Notes: generated by a model from the letters alone, not told the origin. A DNA stretch of 64,000 bases from Parafrankia irregularis (GCF_001536285.1 NZ_FAOZ01000014.1:62001-126000), one strand, 5' to 3'. Numbered from the stretch's first letter, positions 35,243 to 44,170 are shown. Numbers and translations: made by a program.

Positions 35243-36127
35243 TCAGGGCATCAGCCGGTCGGCCAGGACCTCCAGCAGGGTGACCATGCCGGCCGGGCCG
35301 TCGACGACCAGATCCGCCCGCAGGCGCAGTGCGTCCGGCACCTCGGGGCTGTCACTGCACACGGTGACGCCACCCACGCCGCTGGCCCGCAGCTCGTCGA
35401 CCGCCTCGAACGCGGGCAGGTCGCCCAGGTCGTCACCGGCGACCAGCACCGACCGGGCCCCGCGCTCGGCGATCAGCGCGCGCAGCGCCCGGCCCTTGTC
35501 ATGACCGGGTGGGCGCAGCTCCAGCACCCGCTTGCCGGGCGCGGCCTCCAGACCGTGGTCCTGGGCCAGCCGGCTCAGGGCCGGCGTCAGCGCGGCGAGC
35601 GTGGCGTCCGGGTCGGCGGTCCGCCGGACGTGCACGACCAGGGCGTGCTGCTTGTCCTCGACGGACGTCCCGGCCGGGGCATCCTGGAGTGCCTCGGTGA
35701 GGGCACTGCGCAGGGTGCCCACCCCGGGCAGCGGCTCCGGGCTGGTGGTCTGCCCGGTCTCGGCGTCCCAGCGCTGCAGCCCGTACTGGCCGAGGACGAG
35801 CAGCCGGCCGAGGTCGGCGAACCGCGCCGCCTCGGTGAGCTGCAGGACGGCGTCCACCGGCCGGCCGGTGATGATCGCCACGGTGCCGACCCGGCGGGCG
35901 ATCCGGCTCAGCGCCGCCATGGCGCCCGGGGCGGGAACGGCGTCCCCGGGCCGGGACACGATCGGTGACAGGGTGCCGTCGTAGTCGAGCGCGACCAGGG
36001 CGTTCTCCGGTGCGGTCAACAGGGCGGCCAGACCGGCACCGCCGGCCGGGGTGCGTGGGGTCGGCGGGGATTCCACGGTGGCGGGCGCGGCCCGGCCGGT
36101 GGGCGGCGAGGTCGAGGATTCGGTCAC
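35243..36127 (-). CDS. otsB: Trehalose-6-phosphate phosphatase
   Basis: A 294-aa HAD-superfamily phosphatase that releases trehalose from trehalose-6-phosphate, the partner of OtsA. Nucleophile motif VALDYDGTLSPIV (about residue 45), motif II VAIITGRPVDAV, and motif IV VLVAGDDLGDLPAFEAV are present, with the family K in KRVLELRPPGHDKGRAL. GTG 36127 follows GGGAG by 6 nt. It is convergent with otsA, not co-transcribed with it; it reads instead behind the VirR-like gene, which ends 46 bp upstream. Confidence 0.92.
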   Translation of the reverse strand: MTESSTSPPTGRAAPATVESPPTPRTPAGGAGLAALLTAPENALVALDYDGTLSPIVSRPGDAVPAPGAMAALSRIARRVGTVAIITGRPVDAVLQLTEAARFADLGRLLVLGQYGLQRWDAETGQTTSPEPLPGVGTLRSALTEALQDAPAGTSVEDKQHALVVHVRRTADPDATLAALTPALSRLAQDHGLEAAPGKRVLELRPPGHDKGRALRALIAERGARSVLVAGDDLGDLPAFEAVDELRASGVGGVTVCSDSPEVPDALRLRADLVVDGPAGMVTLLEVLADRLMP

Positions 36128-36173
36128 GATCGCTCCCGGTCGCATGCGGTGGGTGGTGGCGGGCCGGCTGCCG

Positions 36174-36806
36174 TCAGGGCTGGTCGCCGGCAGGAAAGTC
36201 CCTGGTGATGACCAGGATGAGGGTGTCCGTCTCGACGATTCGCGTCTCGGCGCGGGGGACCATGCGGTCAACCCCGGGGACGGTCTCCAGCAGAGTGCGG
36301 GCCGCCTCGGCGTCCTCGGGGTCGTAGAAGACAGTCGTGACCGGGACGTTGTACTGGCCCACGTAGTTGCCGGTCCGCTCGACCTTGAAGCCGGCGGCCT
36401 CCACCTTGTCGGCGGCGCGGTCGGCGAGTTTGGCGATCCGGGAGTTGTTCAGCACGATGACGGGCGCGACCACGTGCGGCGCCGCCGGGTCGGACCCGGG
36501 TTTCGGCGTGGCCGGGGCGGTCGTCGGCGTCGCCTGCCGGGATGGTGTCGGCTCGGTGGTCTCGGCCGGCCGGGTGGATTCGGCGGGCCTGGTCGGCTCG
36601 GTGGTCTCGGCCGGCCTCGTCGGCTCGGCGGACGCGGCCCGGGTGGGGCTGGCCCCCGCGGCGGCGACCTCGTCATCGGTGTCGCCGTTGAACAGGTTCA
36701 CCAGCAGGATGCCGGCGAGCACGGCCAGCACGGCCACGGCGGTGGCGGCCGCCGTGCGCAGGCGGTCACTACCGCGGTTTCGGTAGGGGTGGGAGCCACT
36801 GGGCAC
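36174..36806 (-). CDS. LytR C-terminal-domain protein, VirR-like
   Basis: A 210-aa envelope protein: short cytoplasmic N-terminus, one transmembrane helix (about 17-37, AAATAVAVLAVLAGILLVNLF), a Thr/Pro/Glu-rich spacer with repeated TRPAETTEP, then a LytR_C domain (APVIVLNNSRIAKLADRAADKVEAAGF..., ending near DTLILVITRDF). Mycobacterial VirR (Rv0431) has this architecture and sits after the same DUF3263 gene (Rv0430), so a role in cell-wall integrity or vesicle formation is inferred from synteny. GTG 36806 lies 10 bp after the DUF3263 stop. Confidence 0.85.
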   Translation of the reverse strand: MPSGSHPYRNRGSDRLRTAAATAVAVLAVLAGILLVNLFNGDTDDEVAAAGASPTRAASAEPTRPAETTEPTRPAESTRPAETTEPTPSRQATPTTAPATPKPGSDPAAPHVVAPVIVLNNSRIAKLADRAADKVEAAGFKVERTGNYVGQYNVPVTTVFYDPEDAEAARTLLETVPGVDRMVPRAETRIVETDTLILVITRDFPAGDQP

Positions 36807-36816
36807 GGGGCTCTCC

Positions 36817-37149
36817 TCATGCGTCGTCGGGATCGTCGCCGCCGGGCGCGCCGGCGTCGTCCAGGGCGCCGGCGCGGGCGCGCCGGCGTTCGTCAAGCAG
36901 CCGCTGCAGCCGGTTGACGAGCATCGGCTCGGCGGCCAGCGCGGCTGGTGACTCGATCAGTACATGCAGCTTCTGGTAATAGCGGGTCGACGACAGACCG
37001 AACTCGGCCTGGATCGCGGCATCCTTGGGGCCGGTGTGCACCGGCCACTTCTTCTCGAACGCCAGCATCCGGGCATCCCGCTCGCTCAGGCTGCCGCCGC
37101 CCACAGCCGGGCCGGAATCGGCAGCGTCCGATCCGGGGGCGGGGGGCAC
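36817..37149 (-). CDS. DUF3263 family protein
   Basis: A 110-aa protein of unknown function. The conserved core is LSERDARMLAFEKKWPVHTGPKDAAIQAEFGLSSTRYYQKL (about residues 20-60), which looks like a small helix-turn-helix. It may be a DNA-binding regulator, but that is inference. It is co-oriented with the VirR-like gene 10 bp downstream, a conserved actinobacterial pair. Confidence 0.85.
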   Translation of the reverse strand: MPPAPGSDAADSGPAVGGGSLSERDARMLAFEKKWPVHTGPKDAAIQAEFGLSSTRYYQKLHVLIESPAALAAEPMLVNRLQRLLDERRRARAGALDDAGAPGGDDPDDA

Positions 37150-37366
37150 GGCGAACCTCCTTGCGGGGCAACAGCCTCGCTGGGGAGGCAGGGACGCCGC
37201 CCACTATTTCATCCCGTGGGTCCCACATCCCGGTTCGTTCCTCCGGACACACCGGGCGCGTCGGCCCTCAGTGGCCCATAGCGTCGGACGGCCCATGGCG
37301 TCGATGGCATCGGTCCAGCGCCGCCGGCCCATACCGCGCAGGCGGGGCGACTCATACCGTTGAGCG

Positions 37367-37828
37367 GTGCGACCGCATGAGGAGACGGCAGGTCCCGAAG
37401 AGGGGGCCGGGGGTGAGTCCCGCCGGTTCGCCCGCACGCCGGAGGACTTCGAGTGCCTGGTGTGCGGGGCGACGGTCCGGGGTGACGGCTACACGAACCA
37501 CTGTCCGGCCTGCCTGTGGTCGCGGCATGTGGACGTCCACCCCGGCGACCGCGCGGCGGCGTGTCGGGGGCTGATGCGCCCGGTCGCGGTGGAGATGCGG
37601 GCCAGGGACAGCATCCTGACCCATCACTGTGTGGACTGCGGCCATCGGCGCCGCAACCGGACCGCACCGGCGGACGCCGAGGCCGCCCTGTTCGCGCTGG
37701 CCAGGATGGTCGCGGAGGAGGTCAGTCGGCACGGGCCGGAGCCCGCGGGCCCGCAGCGCGGCGGCCAGCAGGTCAGGGGTACAGGCCCCGGGTCCGGTGC
37801 GCCTCGGCGACGCGGGCGACGCCGATGA
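37367..37828 (+). CDS. RNHCP-domain zinc-finger protein
   Basis: A 153-aa protein with the RNHCP zinc-binding domain: FECLVCGATV (residues 28-37), a NHCPACLWSRHVDVHPGDR segment, CRGLMRPVAVE and HHCVDCGHRRRNR. Four CxxC/HC pairs can bind two zinc ions. Function unknown; small nucleic-acid binding is plausible. GTG 37367 is the only reasonable start. Its last 56 nt overlap the 3' end of the dehydrogenase gene on the other strand; the tail is Gly/Arg-rich. Confidence 0.8.
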   Translation: MRPHEETAGPEEGAGGESRRFARTPEDFECLVCGATVRGDGYTNHCPACLWSRHVDVHPGDRAAACRGLMRPVAVEMRARDSILTHHCVDCGHRRRNRTAPADAEAALFALARMVAEEVSRHGPEPAGPQRGGQQVRGTGPGSGAPRRRGRRR

Positions 37829-39029
37829 TGTGGGCGGCGGTGCGCAGGCTCACCCGCCGCTCGCGGGCCAGCGCGGAGACCTCCCGGTAGGCGCGCAGCA
37901 TCAGCTCGCGCAGGCGGTCGTTCACCTGGTCCTCCGACCAGAAGTACGCCTGGATGTCCTGCACCCATTCGAAGTAGGAGACGGCGACGCCGCCACCGTT
38001 GGCGAGGATGTCCGGCACGATCACCGTGCCGTTCCCGGTCAGGATCCGGTCGGCCTCCGCCGTCACCGGTCCGTTCGCGCCCTCGACGATCAGTGGCGCC
38101 TTGACCCGGTCGGCGTTCCCGACGTTGATCACACCCTCGAGGGCCGCGGGGACCAGCATGTCGACGTCCAGCTCGAGCAGCTCGTCGTTGGTGATCGTGT
38201 CGGTGCCGGGGTAGCCGACGACCGTGTCGCCGCCGCGGGCCACGTGCCGGATCAGTGCTGTCGGGTTGAGCCCCGCGCTGTTGTGGACGCCGCCCTTGAC
38301 GTCGGACACCGCGACCAGGCGGCAGCCGGCGTCGTGCAGGTACTGGGCGGCGAGCGCACCGACCTTGCCGAAGCCCTGCACGGCGACCGTGGTCTCCCTG
38401 GGCTCCTTGTCGAGCTCGCGCAGCGCGGCGAACGCCGCCAGCTGGACGCCACGGCTGGTGGCCCCGGCCCGCCCGGCGGATCCGCCGATCGACAGCGGCT
38501 TGCCGGTGACCACGCCCGCGGCGGTGTGGCCGGTGTGCGTGGAGTAGGTATCCATGATCCAGGCCATGGTCTGCTCGTCGGTGCCGACGTCCGGCGCCGG
38601 GATGTCCTTGTCCGGCCCGATCAGCGGCACCAGCTCGGCCGCGTACCGCCGGGTCATCCGCTCACGTTCCTGCCGTGAGAGCAGGCCCGGCTCGACGGCG
38701 ATCCCGCCCTTCGCCCCGCCGTAGGGGATCCCCATCAGCGCGCACTTCCAGGTCATCCACATGGCGAGGGCCTTGACCTCGTCAAGATCGCAGGATGGGT
38801 GGTAGCGCAGGCCGCCCTTTGCGGGCCCACGCGCCAGGTTGTGCTGGACCCGGTAGCCGGACAGGACGAGCAGCTGCCCGTCGTCGCGCAGCAGCGGCAC
38901 CGAGACGGAGATCGATCGGCGCGGGGTGCGCAGCAGGTCGTGCATGCCGTCGTCCAGGCCCAGGTGGCGGACGGCGTCGGCAAGCTGCACGCACGCCGTG
39001 TCCCAGGCGGAGCCGGTCCCGAGGATCAC
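37773..39029 (-). CDS. Glu/Leu/Phe/Val dehydrogenase (glutamate dehydrogenase-like)
   Basis: A 418-aa NAD(P)-dependent amino acid dehydrogenase that interconverts glutamate (or a related amino acid) and its 2-oxo acid with ammonia. Motifs: GPAKGGLRYHPSCDLDEVKALA, MTWKCALMGIPYGGAKGGI with catalytic Lys, IPAPDVGT, and the Rossmann loop VAVQGFGKVGALAAQY near 215. GTG 39029 is chosen because GGAGGTG lies 4 nt upstream; the frame stays open for 290 further codons of low-complexity antisense. The length suits GDH of the hexameric type. Substrate choice cannot be fixed from sequence. Confidence 0.93.
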   Translation of the reverse strand: MILGTGSAWDTACVQLADAVRHLGLDDGMHDLLRTPRRSISVSVPLLRDDGQLLVLSGYRVQHNLARGPAKGGLRYHPSCDLDEVKALAMWMTWKCALMGIPYGGAKGGIAVEPGLLSRQERERMTRRYAAELVPLIGPDKDIPAPDVGTDEQTMAWIMDTYSTHTGHTAAGVVTGKPLSIGGSAGRAGATSRGVQLAAFAALRELDKEPRETTVAVQGFGKVGALAAQYLHDAGCRLVAVSDVKGGVHNSAGLNPTALIRHVARGGDTVVGYPGTDTITNDELLELDVDMLVPAALEGVINVGNADRVKAPLIVEGANGPVTAEADRILTGNGTVIVPDILANGGGVAVSYFEWVQDIQAYFWSEDQVNDRLRELMLRAYREVSALARERRVSLRTAAHIIGVARVAEAHRTRGLYP

Positions 39030-39159
39030 AGAGCACCTCCGTGACTTCTGCTGTCGGGCAGCGTCCAGGGCGGGTGACGCTTGGCCATCGGGACGCCGAG
39101 CCGGTGATGTAACGCTAGGTAGCGAAGCGTACTCGCATGGCGATGACTTTCTCACGCCG

Positions 39160-39191
39160 GTACCTGCCGTGCCGGCGCGGCAGGTACTTTT
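39160..39191 (+). promoter_or_regulatory. Terminator-like hairpin immediately before the GT87 start
   Basis: GTACCTGCCG and CGGCAGGTAC form a perfect 10-bp stem (loop tgccggcg) followed by tttt. It ends 6 nt before the ATG of the GT87 gene. It could terminate upstream transcription, attenuate, or hide the start. Confidence 0.6.
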
Positions 39192-39197
39192 CGGCAG

Positions 39198-40730
39198 ATG
39201 CGACGTGCCTGGGTGAGTCCGTTCGGCCGGTCGCTGTTCGGCCGCCCGCTGCTCGTCCGCTGGGCACTGAGCCGTGCGGTGCTCCTCGTGCTGGCGCTGG
39301 CCGGGCAGGTGTTCGGCGCGCAGCAGAGCGTTCTCGGCGATGTGGATCTCTACCGGGACTGGGGGCACACGCTCGTCGCGCAGGGGCAGGTTCCCGGTGA
39401 CGAGAAGTGGCAGTACCCGCCGGGTGCCGCGGTGGTGCTGGCACTGCCGGCCGTGCCGAGGGAACTGCTGGGTGTCCCGTACGAGGTCTCGTTCTACCTG
39501 CTGATCCTCGGGCTCGACGCGGTCGTGACCTGGGCGCTGGCCCGGCGTTCGCGCCGCGCGGCGAACTGGTGGCTGCTGGGCACCCTGGCGCTGGGCCCGG
39601 TCACCGTGGCCCGTTTCGACCTGGTGCCCGCCGCCGGTGCGCTCGCGGCCGTGCTCGCGCTGGGCCGTGATGGCAGCGGCCCTGGTCCCAGCCCCAGCCC
39701 CGGCGGCGACCGCGACCGGTTCGGTCGCTTCGGTGGCTGGGTGGCCTTCGGCGCCGCGGTGAAGGTGTGGCCAGGGCTGCTGCTCGTCGCCCTCGGCCGT
39801 CGGCACGCGGCCCCGGCGCGGTTCGGGTGGATCGCGGCCGGTGCCGCGGCCGTGGCCGCCGGGCTGTCCGCGGTGCTCCTGACCGCCGGCTGGTGGCACG
39901 GCGCGCTCGGCTTCCTGGACGCACAGCGGGCCCGGGGCCTGCAGGTCGAGGCAGTACCGGCCACACCCTTCGTCGTGGCGGCGATGTTCGGGGCCGGCTC
40001 CGGCCCGACGTACTCCTACGGGTCGCTCCAGTTCGACAGCCCGGCCGCCCGGGGTGTCGCCTCCGCGTGTTCTCTCGTCGAGATGGCTCTGATCGGTGTG
40101 GCGGTGGTGTGGTGGTGGGGGCGCCGGCCGCGGGAGAAAGAGGCGCAGACTGCGGCTGCAGCCGCGGCCGGGACCGCGGGCCGTGCTCTGGCCGCGGTGC
40201 TCATCATCATGGTCACCTCACGGGTGCTGAGCCCGCAGTATCTGGTCTGGCTGCTTGCGCTGGCCGCGGCCCAGCTCGCCTGCACTCGCCCGGTGCCGGG
40301 CGGGGCCGGGGAGCCGGACGGTTCGGTCAGCCAGCCGGACGGGCACCCTCTCGGCCGACTGCCCGGACGGCGAGGCTGGCGGCGGGGTGGGCTGTGGGCC
40401 GGCCGGCGGGATCTGACGGTGCTGCTCGTTGCTGCCTGCCTGCTGACGCAGATCGTCTACCCGTGGCGGTACAACGATGTCGTGCAGGGCCGGGTGGTCG
40501 GAGGGCTGCTGCTGATCGCGCGGAACCTGCTGCTTGTAGTAGCCGCGTGGTATGCGCTGCGGGCTACCGCGAGCGAGCCGCGCGCCGCTGGACCTGCGGC
40601 GCCGCCGCCGCCAGCGCGAGCAGAACCAGTGCCGCCGCCGCTACCGCGCCAGGTACCCCGGCTCGGCCGAGCAGCCGCCAGGTTGCGGCGAGCGGTGACA
40701 ACGTCGCGGCACACAGCCACACCGACGTGA
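39198..40730 (+). CDS. GT87-like polyprenol-phosphate-dependent glycosyltransferase
   Basis: A 510-aa multi-pass membrane protein (about ten helices) of the DUF2029/GT87 GT-C class, which transfer mannose or arabinose from polyprenyl carriers to envelope glycolipids on the outer face of the membrane. The early Asp pair in GDVDLYRDWGHTL and the late SRVLSPQYLVWLLAL are family features. Residues 155-170 and 370-400 are Gly/Pro/Arg-rich loops. The Ala/Pro-rich C-terminus overlaps the convergent MptB-like gene by 167 bp. Start codon uncertain: no ribosome-binding site is visible before ATG 39198. Confidence 0.75.
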   Translation: MRRAWVSPFGRSLFGRPLLVRWALSRAVLLVLALAGQVFGAQQSVLGDVDLYRDWGHTLVAQGQVPGDEKWQYPPGAAVVLALPAVPRELLGVPYEVSFYLLILGLDAVVTWALARRSRRAANWWLLGTLALGPVTVARFDLVPAAGALAAVLALGRDGSGPGPSPSPGGDRDRFGRFGGWVAFGAAVKVWPGLLLVALGRRHAAPARFGWIAAGAAAVAAGLSAVLLTAGWWHGALGFLDAQRARGLQVEAVPATPFVVAAMFGAGSGPTYSYGSLQFDSPAARGVASACSLVEMALIGVAVVWWWGRRPREKEAQTAAAAAAGTAGRALAAVLIIMVTSRVLSPQYLVWLLALAAAQLACTRPVPGGAGEPDGSVSQPDGHPLGRLPGRRGWRRGGLWAGRRDLTVLLVAACLLTQIVYPWRYNDVVQGRVVGGLLLIARNLLLVVAAWYALRATASEPRAAGPAAPPPPARAEPVPPPLPRQVPRLGRAAARLRRAVTTSRHTATPT

Positions 40731-42516
40731 CCACGACCAGCGCGAGCACTGCCTTGGTCCGTCGGTCGAGTGCGGCGAGCGCGACGAGCGCTGCCAGGAA
40801 CGGCACGCTGAGCGCGAGATACCACGGGTAGAGCACCGGGGAACCGAGAGCCACGGCCATCCCGCCGTAGCCCACGACGGCCAGATCATCCCGGTGTCCG
40901 CTCGTGGGCGGCCTTGACCAGGCCCGCAACAGGAGCCAGCCGACGATGAGACCAGCCGTGAGCAGGGTCAGGGCGCGGGTGGCCCGCAGCAGGCTGTCGT
41001 CCGTGACATCCAGCCCGACCAGGTGGGCCAGCGCACCGGCCGCGGTCGCGAGGATCGACGCCGGGGCCACACCCGTCTCGAGCTTGCCGGACGTCGCCAG
41101 CGCGCCGAGCCAGGTCGGCCCGAAGCCGCCCGCGGCACTGGCGGCGACAACCGCGATCGTCCCGGCGGCGACGTCCGCTCCCAGGGATCGTCGCCATCCG
41201 TCCCGGGCGTGGGCGACCACGAGCCAGGCGACCCCGAGGAAGGCGGTTGCCTTGACGCTCCCGGCGAGGCAGGCAAGGGCCACGGCCGCCGCGCCGAGCA
41301 ACAGGTCGTGGTGCCCGGGGGAGGGCCGCTCGCGGACGCGCATCCGGTCGACGACCAGCGCGGCCGCGAGCAGTGCCGCGGCGAGCGCGTCCAGGTGCGC
41401 TCCACCGATCAGATGGATGATCACGAACGGATTGGCCGCGAGCAGGACGAGCACGATCGAGGCGTAGGAGTCCGCGGGGCCGGGTTCCGTACCCGTGCCG
41501 GCGGGTGAGCTTGCCGCGGTGAGCGAACCCGTCCCGGCGGTGAGTGGGCCCGGCCTGCGCCACAGGCGCAGCATCAGCAGGACGAGGGCAACAGTGGAGA
41601 CCACCGCGATGATCCGCAGCACGACTGTCACGGTGGCGGGGCCGGACCCCAGAGCGTTCCCGACCGCCGCCGCGAACCGTTCCACACCCACGGCGAGCCC
41701 GCCATAGGGAGCATGTGTCTCGCGCCACCGGGGGTCGACGGCGGCGACGAATGCCGCGCCCGCCGTGCCGGCCGCGTCCGGTGAGAGCAGATCGCCGATC
41801 CCGTGGGTTGCCGGATCCAGCCCGTACCGGGCGAGTTCGCCCTGGGCCGCGTACGCGTAGACGTCCCGGCTGAACAACGGAGGGCCAACCGCGAACGGGG
41901 TTGCCCACGCGAGGGCGGCGACGGCGGCCGTCCGGGCCGGGAGCGCGTGACGCAGGGCGTGCCGCAGCAGGATGACCCAGGTCAGGCAGAGGGCGATCAC
42001 GGCCAGCACCGCTGTGGCCGCAAGCACGCCCCTGACCGTGTCCGAGGGGGGCGCGGATGGGAGAATTCCCCACCAGGACGACGGGTCGCTGGCCTGTGGG
42101 TCCCGGGGGCCGAGCCGGGCCTCGCCGACCATGGCGATGATCGCGGCGATCGTGCCCGCCACGATCAGTCGCCGCCCTGGCGGCGTGCCTGCCCGGCGGC
42201 CGGCCGGGGCACCCGCAGTGTCGGCAGCGGTGGCGTCGGCGGCGCTGGCTGCGTCGGCGGTGCCGGTGGCGCTGGCTGCGTCGGCGGTGCCGGTGGCTGC
42301 GGTGTCGGTGGCGCTGGCGGTGTCAGCGGCGAAGATGTCGACGCTGTGTCCGTGCGTATTGATCAGGGTGCCGGTGGGGCCGGCCGTGTGAGCCTGGGAG
42401 GTGGCGGGTGGGCCTGCTGGCGACGCCTGATCCGCCGCTCGGGACCACCACCGGCGAAATCCCGGAATCGCCCGAGCTGGCGCGCCACAGTGGGACCGGT
42501 CGTCGCCACGACTCAC
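40564..42516 (-). CDS. MptB-like alpha-1,6-mannosyltransferase (GT-C)
   Basis: A 650-aa membrane protein with a long N-terminal Ala/Thr/Asp repeat region (about 60-105, DNA 42220-42330), then some 12 helices. The segment PPLFSRDVYAYAAQGELARYGLDPATHG near residue 215 matches the catalytic-loop motif of MptA/MptB polyprenol-phosphomannose-dependent alpha-1,6-mannosyltransferases that build lipomannan-type cores. The GTG 42516 is the longest frame; the true start may be inside, since the divergent neighbour begins at 42408. In this genus the sugar and acceptor are not established. Confidence 0.75.
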   Translation of the reverse strand: MSRGDDRSHCGAPARAIPGFRRWWSRAADQASPAGPPATSQAHTAGPTGTLINTHGHSVDIFAADTASATDTAATGTADAASATGTADAASAADATAADTAGAPAGRRAGTPPGRRLIVAGTIAAIIAMVGEARLGPRDPQASDPSSWWGILPSAPPSDTVRGVLAATAVLAVIALCLTWVILLRHALRHALPARTAAVAALAWATPFAVGPPLFSRDVYAYAAQGELARYGLDPATHGIGDLLSPDAAGTAGAAFVAAVDPRWRETHAPYGGLAVGVERFAAAVGNALGSGPATVTVVLRIIAVVSTVALVLLMLRLWRRPGPLTAGTGSLTAASSPAGTGTEPGPADSYASIVLVLLAANPFVIIHLIGGAHLDALAAALLAAALVVDRMRVRERPSPGHHDLLLGAAAVALACLAGSVKATAFLGVAWLVVAHARDGWRRSLGADVAAGTIAVVAASAAGGFGPTWLGALATSGKLETGVAPASILATAAGALAHLVGLDVTDDSLLRATRALTLLTAGLIVGWLLLRAWSRPPTSGHRDDLAVVGYGGMAVALGSPVLYPWYLALSVPFLAALVALAALDRRTKAVLALVVVTSVWLCAATLSPLAATWRLLGRAGVPGAVAAAALVLLALAAAAPQVQRRAARSR

Positions 42517-44144
42517 TCCCGCAGACCTCCTGCCTCGCCGTGGGCCCTCGTCGCCGTAGCCGGCTGGCCGAGGCGGCAGCGGCGCTGGGCACCGCGGTGG
42601 TGCGCAGGCCCTGGCTGCTGACCGCCGTGCTCTGTCTGATCTCGGTGTGCTTCGACGTGACCGGCCCGGACACTCCCGCTCAGGAGTATCGGGTCTGGCT
42701 GTTCGAGCACGGCGGAGCGCTTCTGTGGGACGACGGTTGGTACGGCGGCCATCCCATACTCGGTTACAGTGTGCTCTTTCCCCCGCTGGGTGCCCTGCTC
42801 GGGGTCCAGACCATCGGGGTGCTGGCGTGTGTCGCCTCGACCGCGATCGTGACGAGGCTGCTGCGTGGGCCGGGGGGCCGCCGCGGGCATGATCTGGCGC
42901 TGGTGTGGTTCGCGGTAGCGACCGTGGCCAACCTGGTCGTCGGCCGGATGCCGTTCGCGCTCGGCATGGCCTTCGGTGCCCTCGCGCTGGTCGGCGCGAG
43001 GGAGCGCAGGGTCTGGCTGGTGTGGCTCGGCGCGGTGCTGTCGTCGCTCGCGTCGCCGCTTGCCGCCGGCTTCGTGCTGATGGTCGGCCTGGCTCTGCTC
43101 GGGTCGCTGCCGCGCCGGGTGCTCGCCGGGTTCCTGGGCGCGACCGCGGGGATCATCGTCGCGCTGGCCTTCCCCGACGAGGGCTACCAGCCGTTCCCGG
43201 CCGTCACGTTCATCTCCTTGCTGGCGCTGATCGGGTGCGGGCTGCTGCTGGTGCCGAAGGATCGGCGGGCGGTCCGTAACGGTCTGCTGCTGTGGGCGGC
43301 GGCGGCGATCTTCTTCTTCTTCGTGCCCACCCAGATCGGCGGCAACATAGCCCGCCCGGCGACGATGCTCGCCGGGCCGGCCGCCGCGGTGTTCCTGGCC
43401 GGCCGCCCGCGGGCGCTGGCCGTGGTGGCGATTCCACTGATCGCCTGGCAGATCGGCCCGGTCCACGGAGCCCTGGTCACACATGGTGATCCGTCAGCGT
43501 CGCCTGGCTACTACACCGAGATGCTGGACTACCTGGACAACGACAGCCCCGTGCCGGTCGGCCGGGTGGAGATTCCCTTCACCCGGTCGCACTGGGAGGC
43601 ACGCTATGTGCCCCCGCGGATCCCCATGAGCCGGGGGTGGCTGCGCCAGGCCGACAGCAAGTACAACGCGCTGTTCTACGACGGGACGCTGACGGCCGAG
43701 ACGTATCACGACTGGCTGCTTGCCCGGGGCGTCACCTATGTCGCGCTGCCGAACGTCGATCTCGACCCGTCCGCGGTGGCCGAGGCCGAGCTGCTCCGTT
43801 CCGGGCTGCCGTACCTGGAGCTCGCGTGGCAGAACGCGGACTGGAAGATCTGGCTGGTCCGGGACTCCGCGGGTCTGGTCCACGGGCCGGCCACCCTCAC
43901 CGAGCTGGGCGTCAGCTCGATCGCGGTGTCGTTCGCGAACCCGGGCTTCGCCACGGTCCTGGTGCACTACACCCCGTACTGGCAGCTCACCGAAGGTGAC
44001 GCCTGTGTGTTCCGTGCGGCAGGGGGTTGGACCGGCATCCTCACCCAGTCCAGTGGGGCCGTCCGTCTGTCGGCGCGCCTGTCGGTGGACGGTCTGACGC
44101 GTGCCAGCGCCCTGGACTGCCCGGCCGACGAACGCCTGCACTGA
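42408..44144 (+). CDS. Large membrane protein with extracytoplasmic C-terminal domain (GT-C-like)
   Basis: A 578-aa protein not matched to a named family. About nine transmembrane helices lie between residues 65 and 350 (for example LLTAVLCLISVCFDVTG, LVWFAVATVANLVVG, GLLLWAAAAIFFFFVP), followed by a 220-aa soluble C-terminal part with many aromatic residues. The early loop WDDGWYGGHPILGYS with acidic residues resembles glycan-processing GT-C enzymes, so a glycosyltransferase or modifying role is possible but not shown. GGGAGG precedes GTG 42408. It overlaps the divergent MptB-like frame by 109 bp, so one of the two starts is probably internal. Confidence 0.65.
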   Translation: MGLLATPDPPLGTTTGEIPESPELARHSGTGRRHDSLPQTSCLAVGPRRRSRLAEAAAALGTAVVRRPWLLTAVLCLISVCFDVTGPDTPAQEYRVWLFEHGGALLWDDGWYGGHPILGYSVLFPPLGALLGVQTIGVLACVASTAIVTRLLRGPGGRRGHDLALVWFAVATVANLVVGRMPFALGMAFGALALVGARERRVWLVWLGAVLSSLASPLAAGFVLMVGLALLGSLPRRVLAGFLGATAGIIVALAFPDEGYQPFPAVTFISLLALIGCGLLLVPKDRRAVRNGLLLWAAAAIFFFFVPTQIGGNIARPATMLAGPAAAVFLAGRPRALAVVAIPLIAWQIGPVHGALVTHGDPSASPGYYTEMLDYLDNDSPVPVGRVEIPFTRSHWEARYVPPRIPMSRGWLRQADSKYNALFYDGTLTAETYHDWLLARGVTYVALPNVDLDPSAVAEAELLRSGLPYLELAWQNADWKIWLVRDSAGLVHGPATLTELGVSSIAVSFANPGFATVLVHYTPYWQLTEGDACVFRAAGGWTGILTQSSGAVRLSARLSVDGLTRASALDCPADERLH

Positions 44145-44170
44145 ACCAGCTTCCGGGCCAGACGTTCGGG

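Noticed and set aside
38990-39899. N-terminal extension of the Glu/Leu dehydrogenase by 290 residues
   Set aside because: The strong GGAGGTG four bases before GTG 39029 and the family length of about 420 aa fix the start; the extension is antisense to the GT87 gene.
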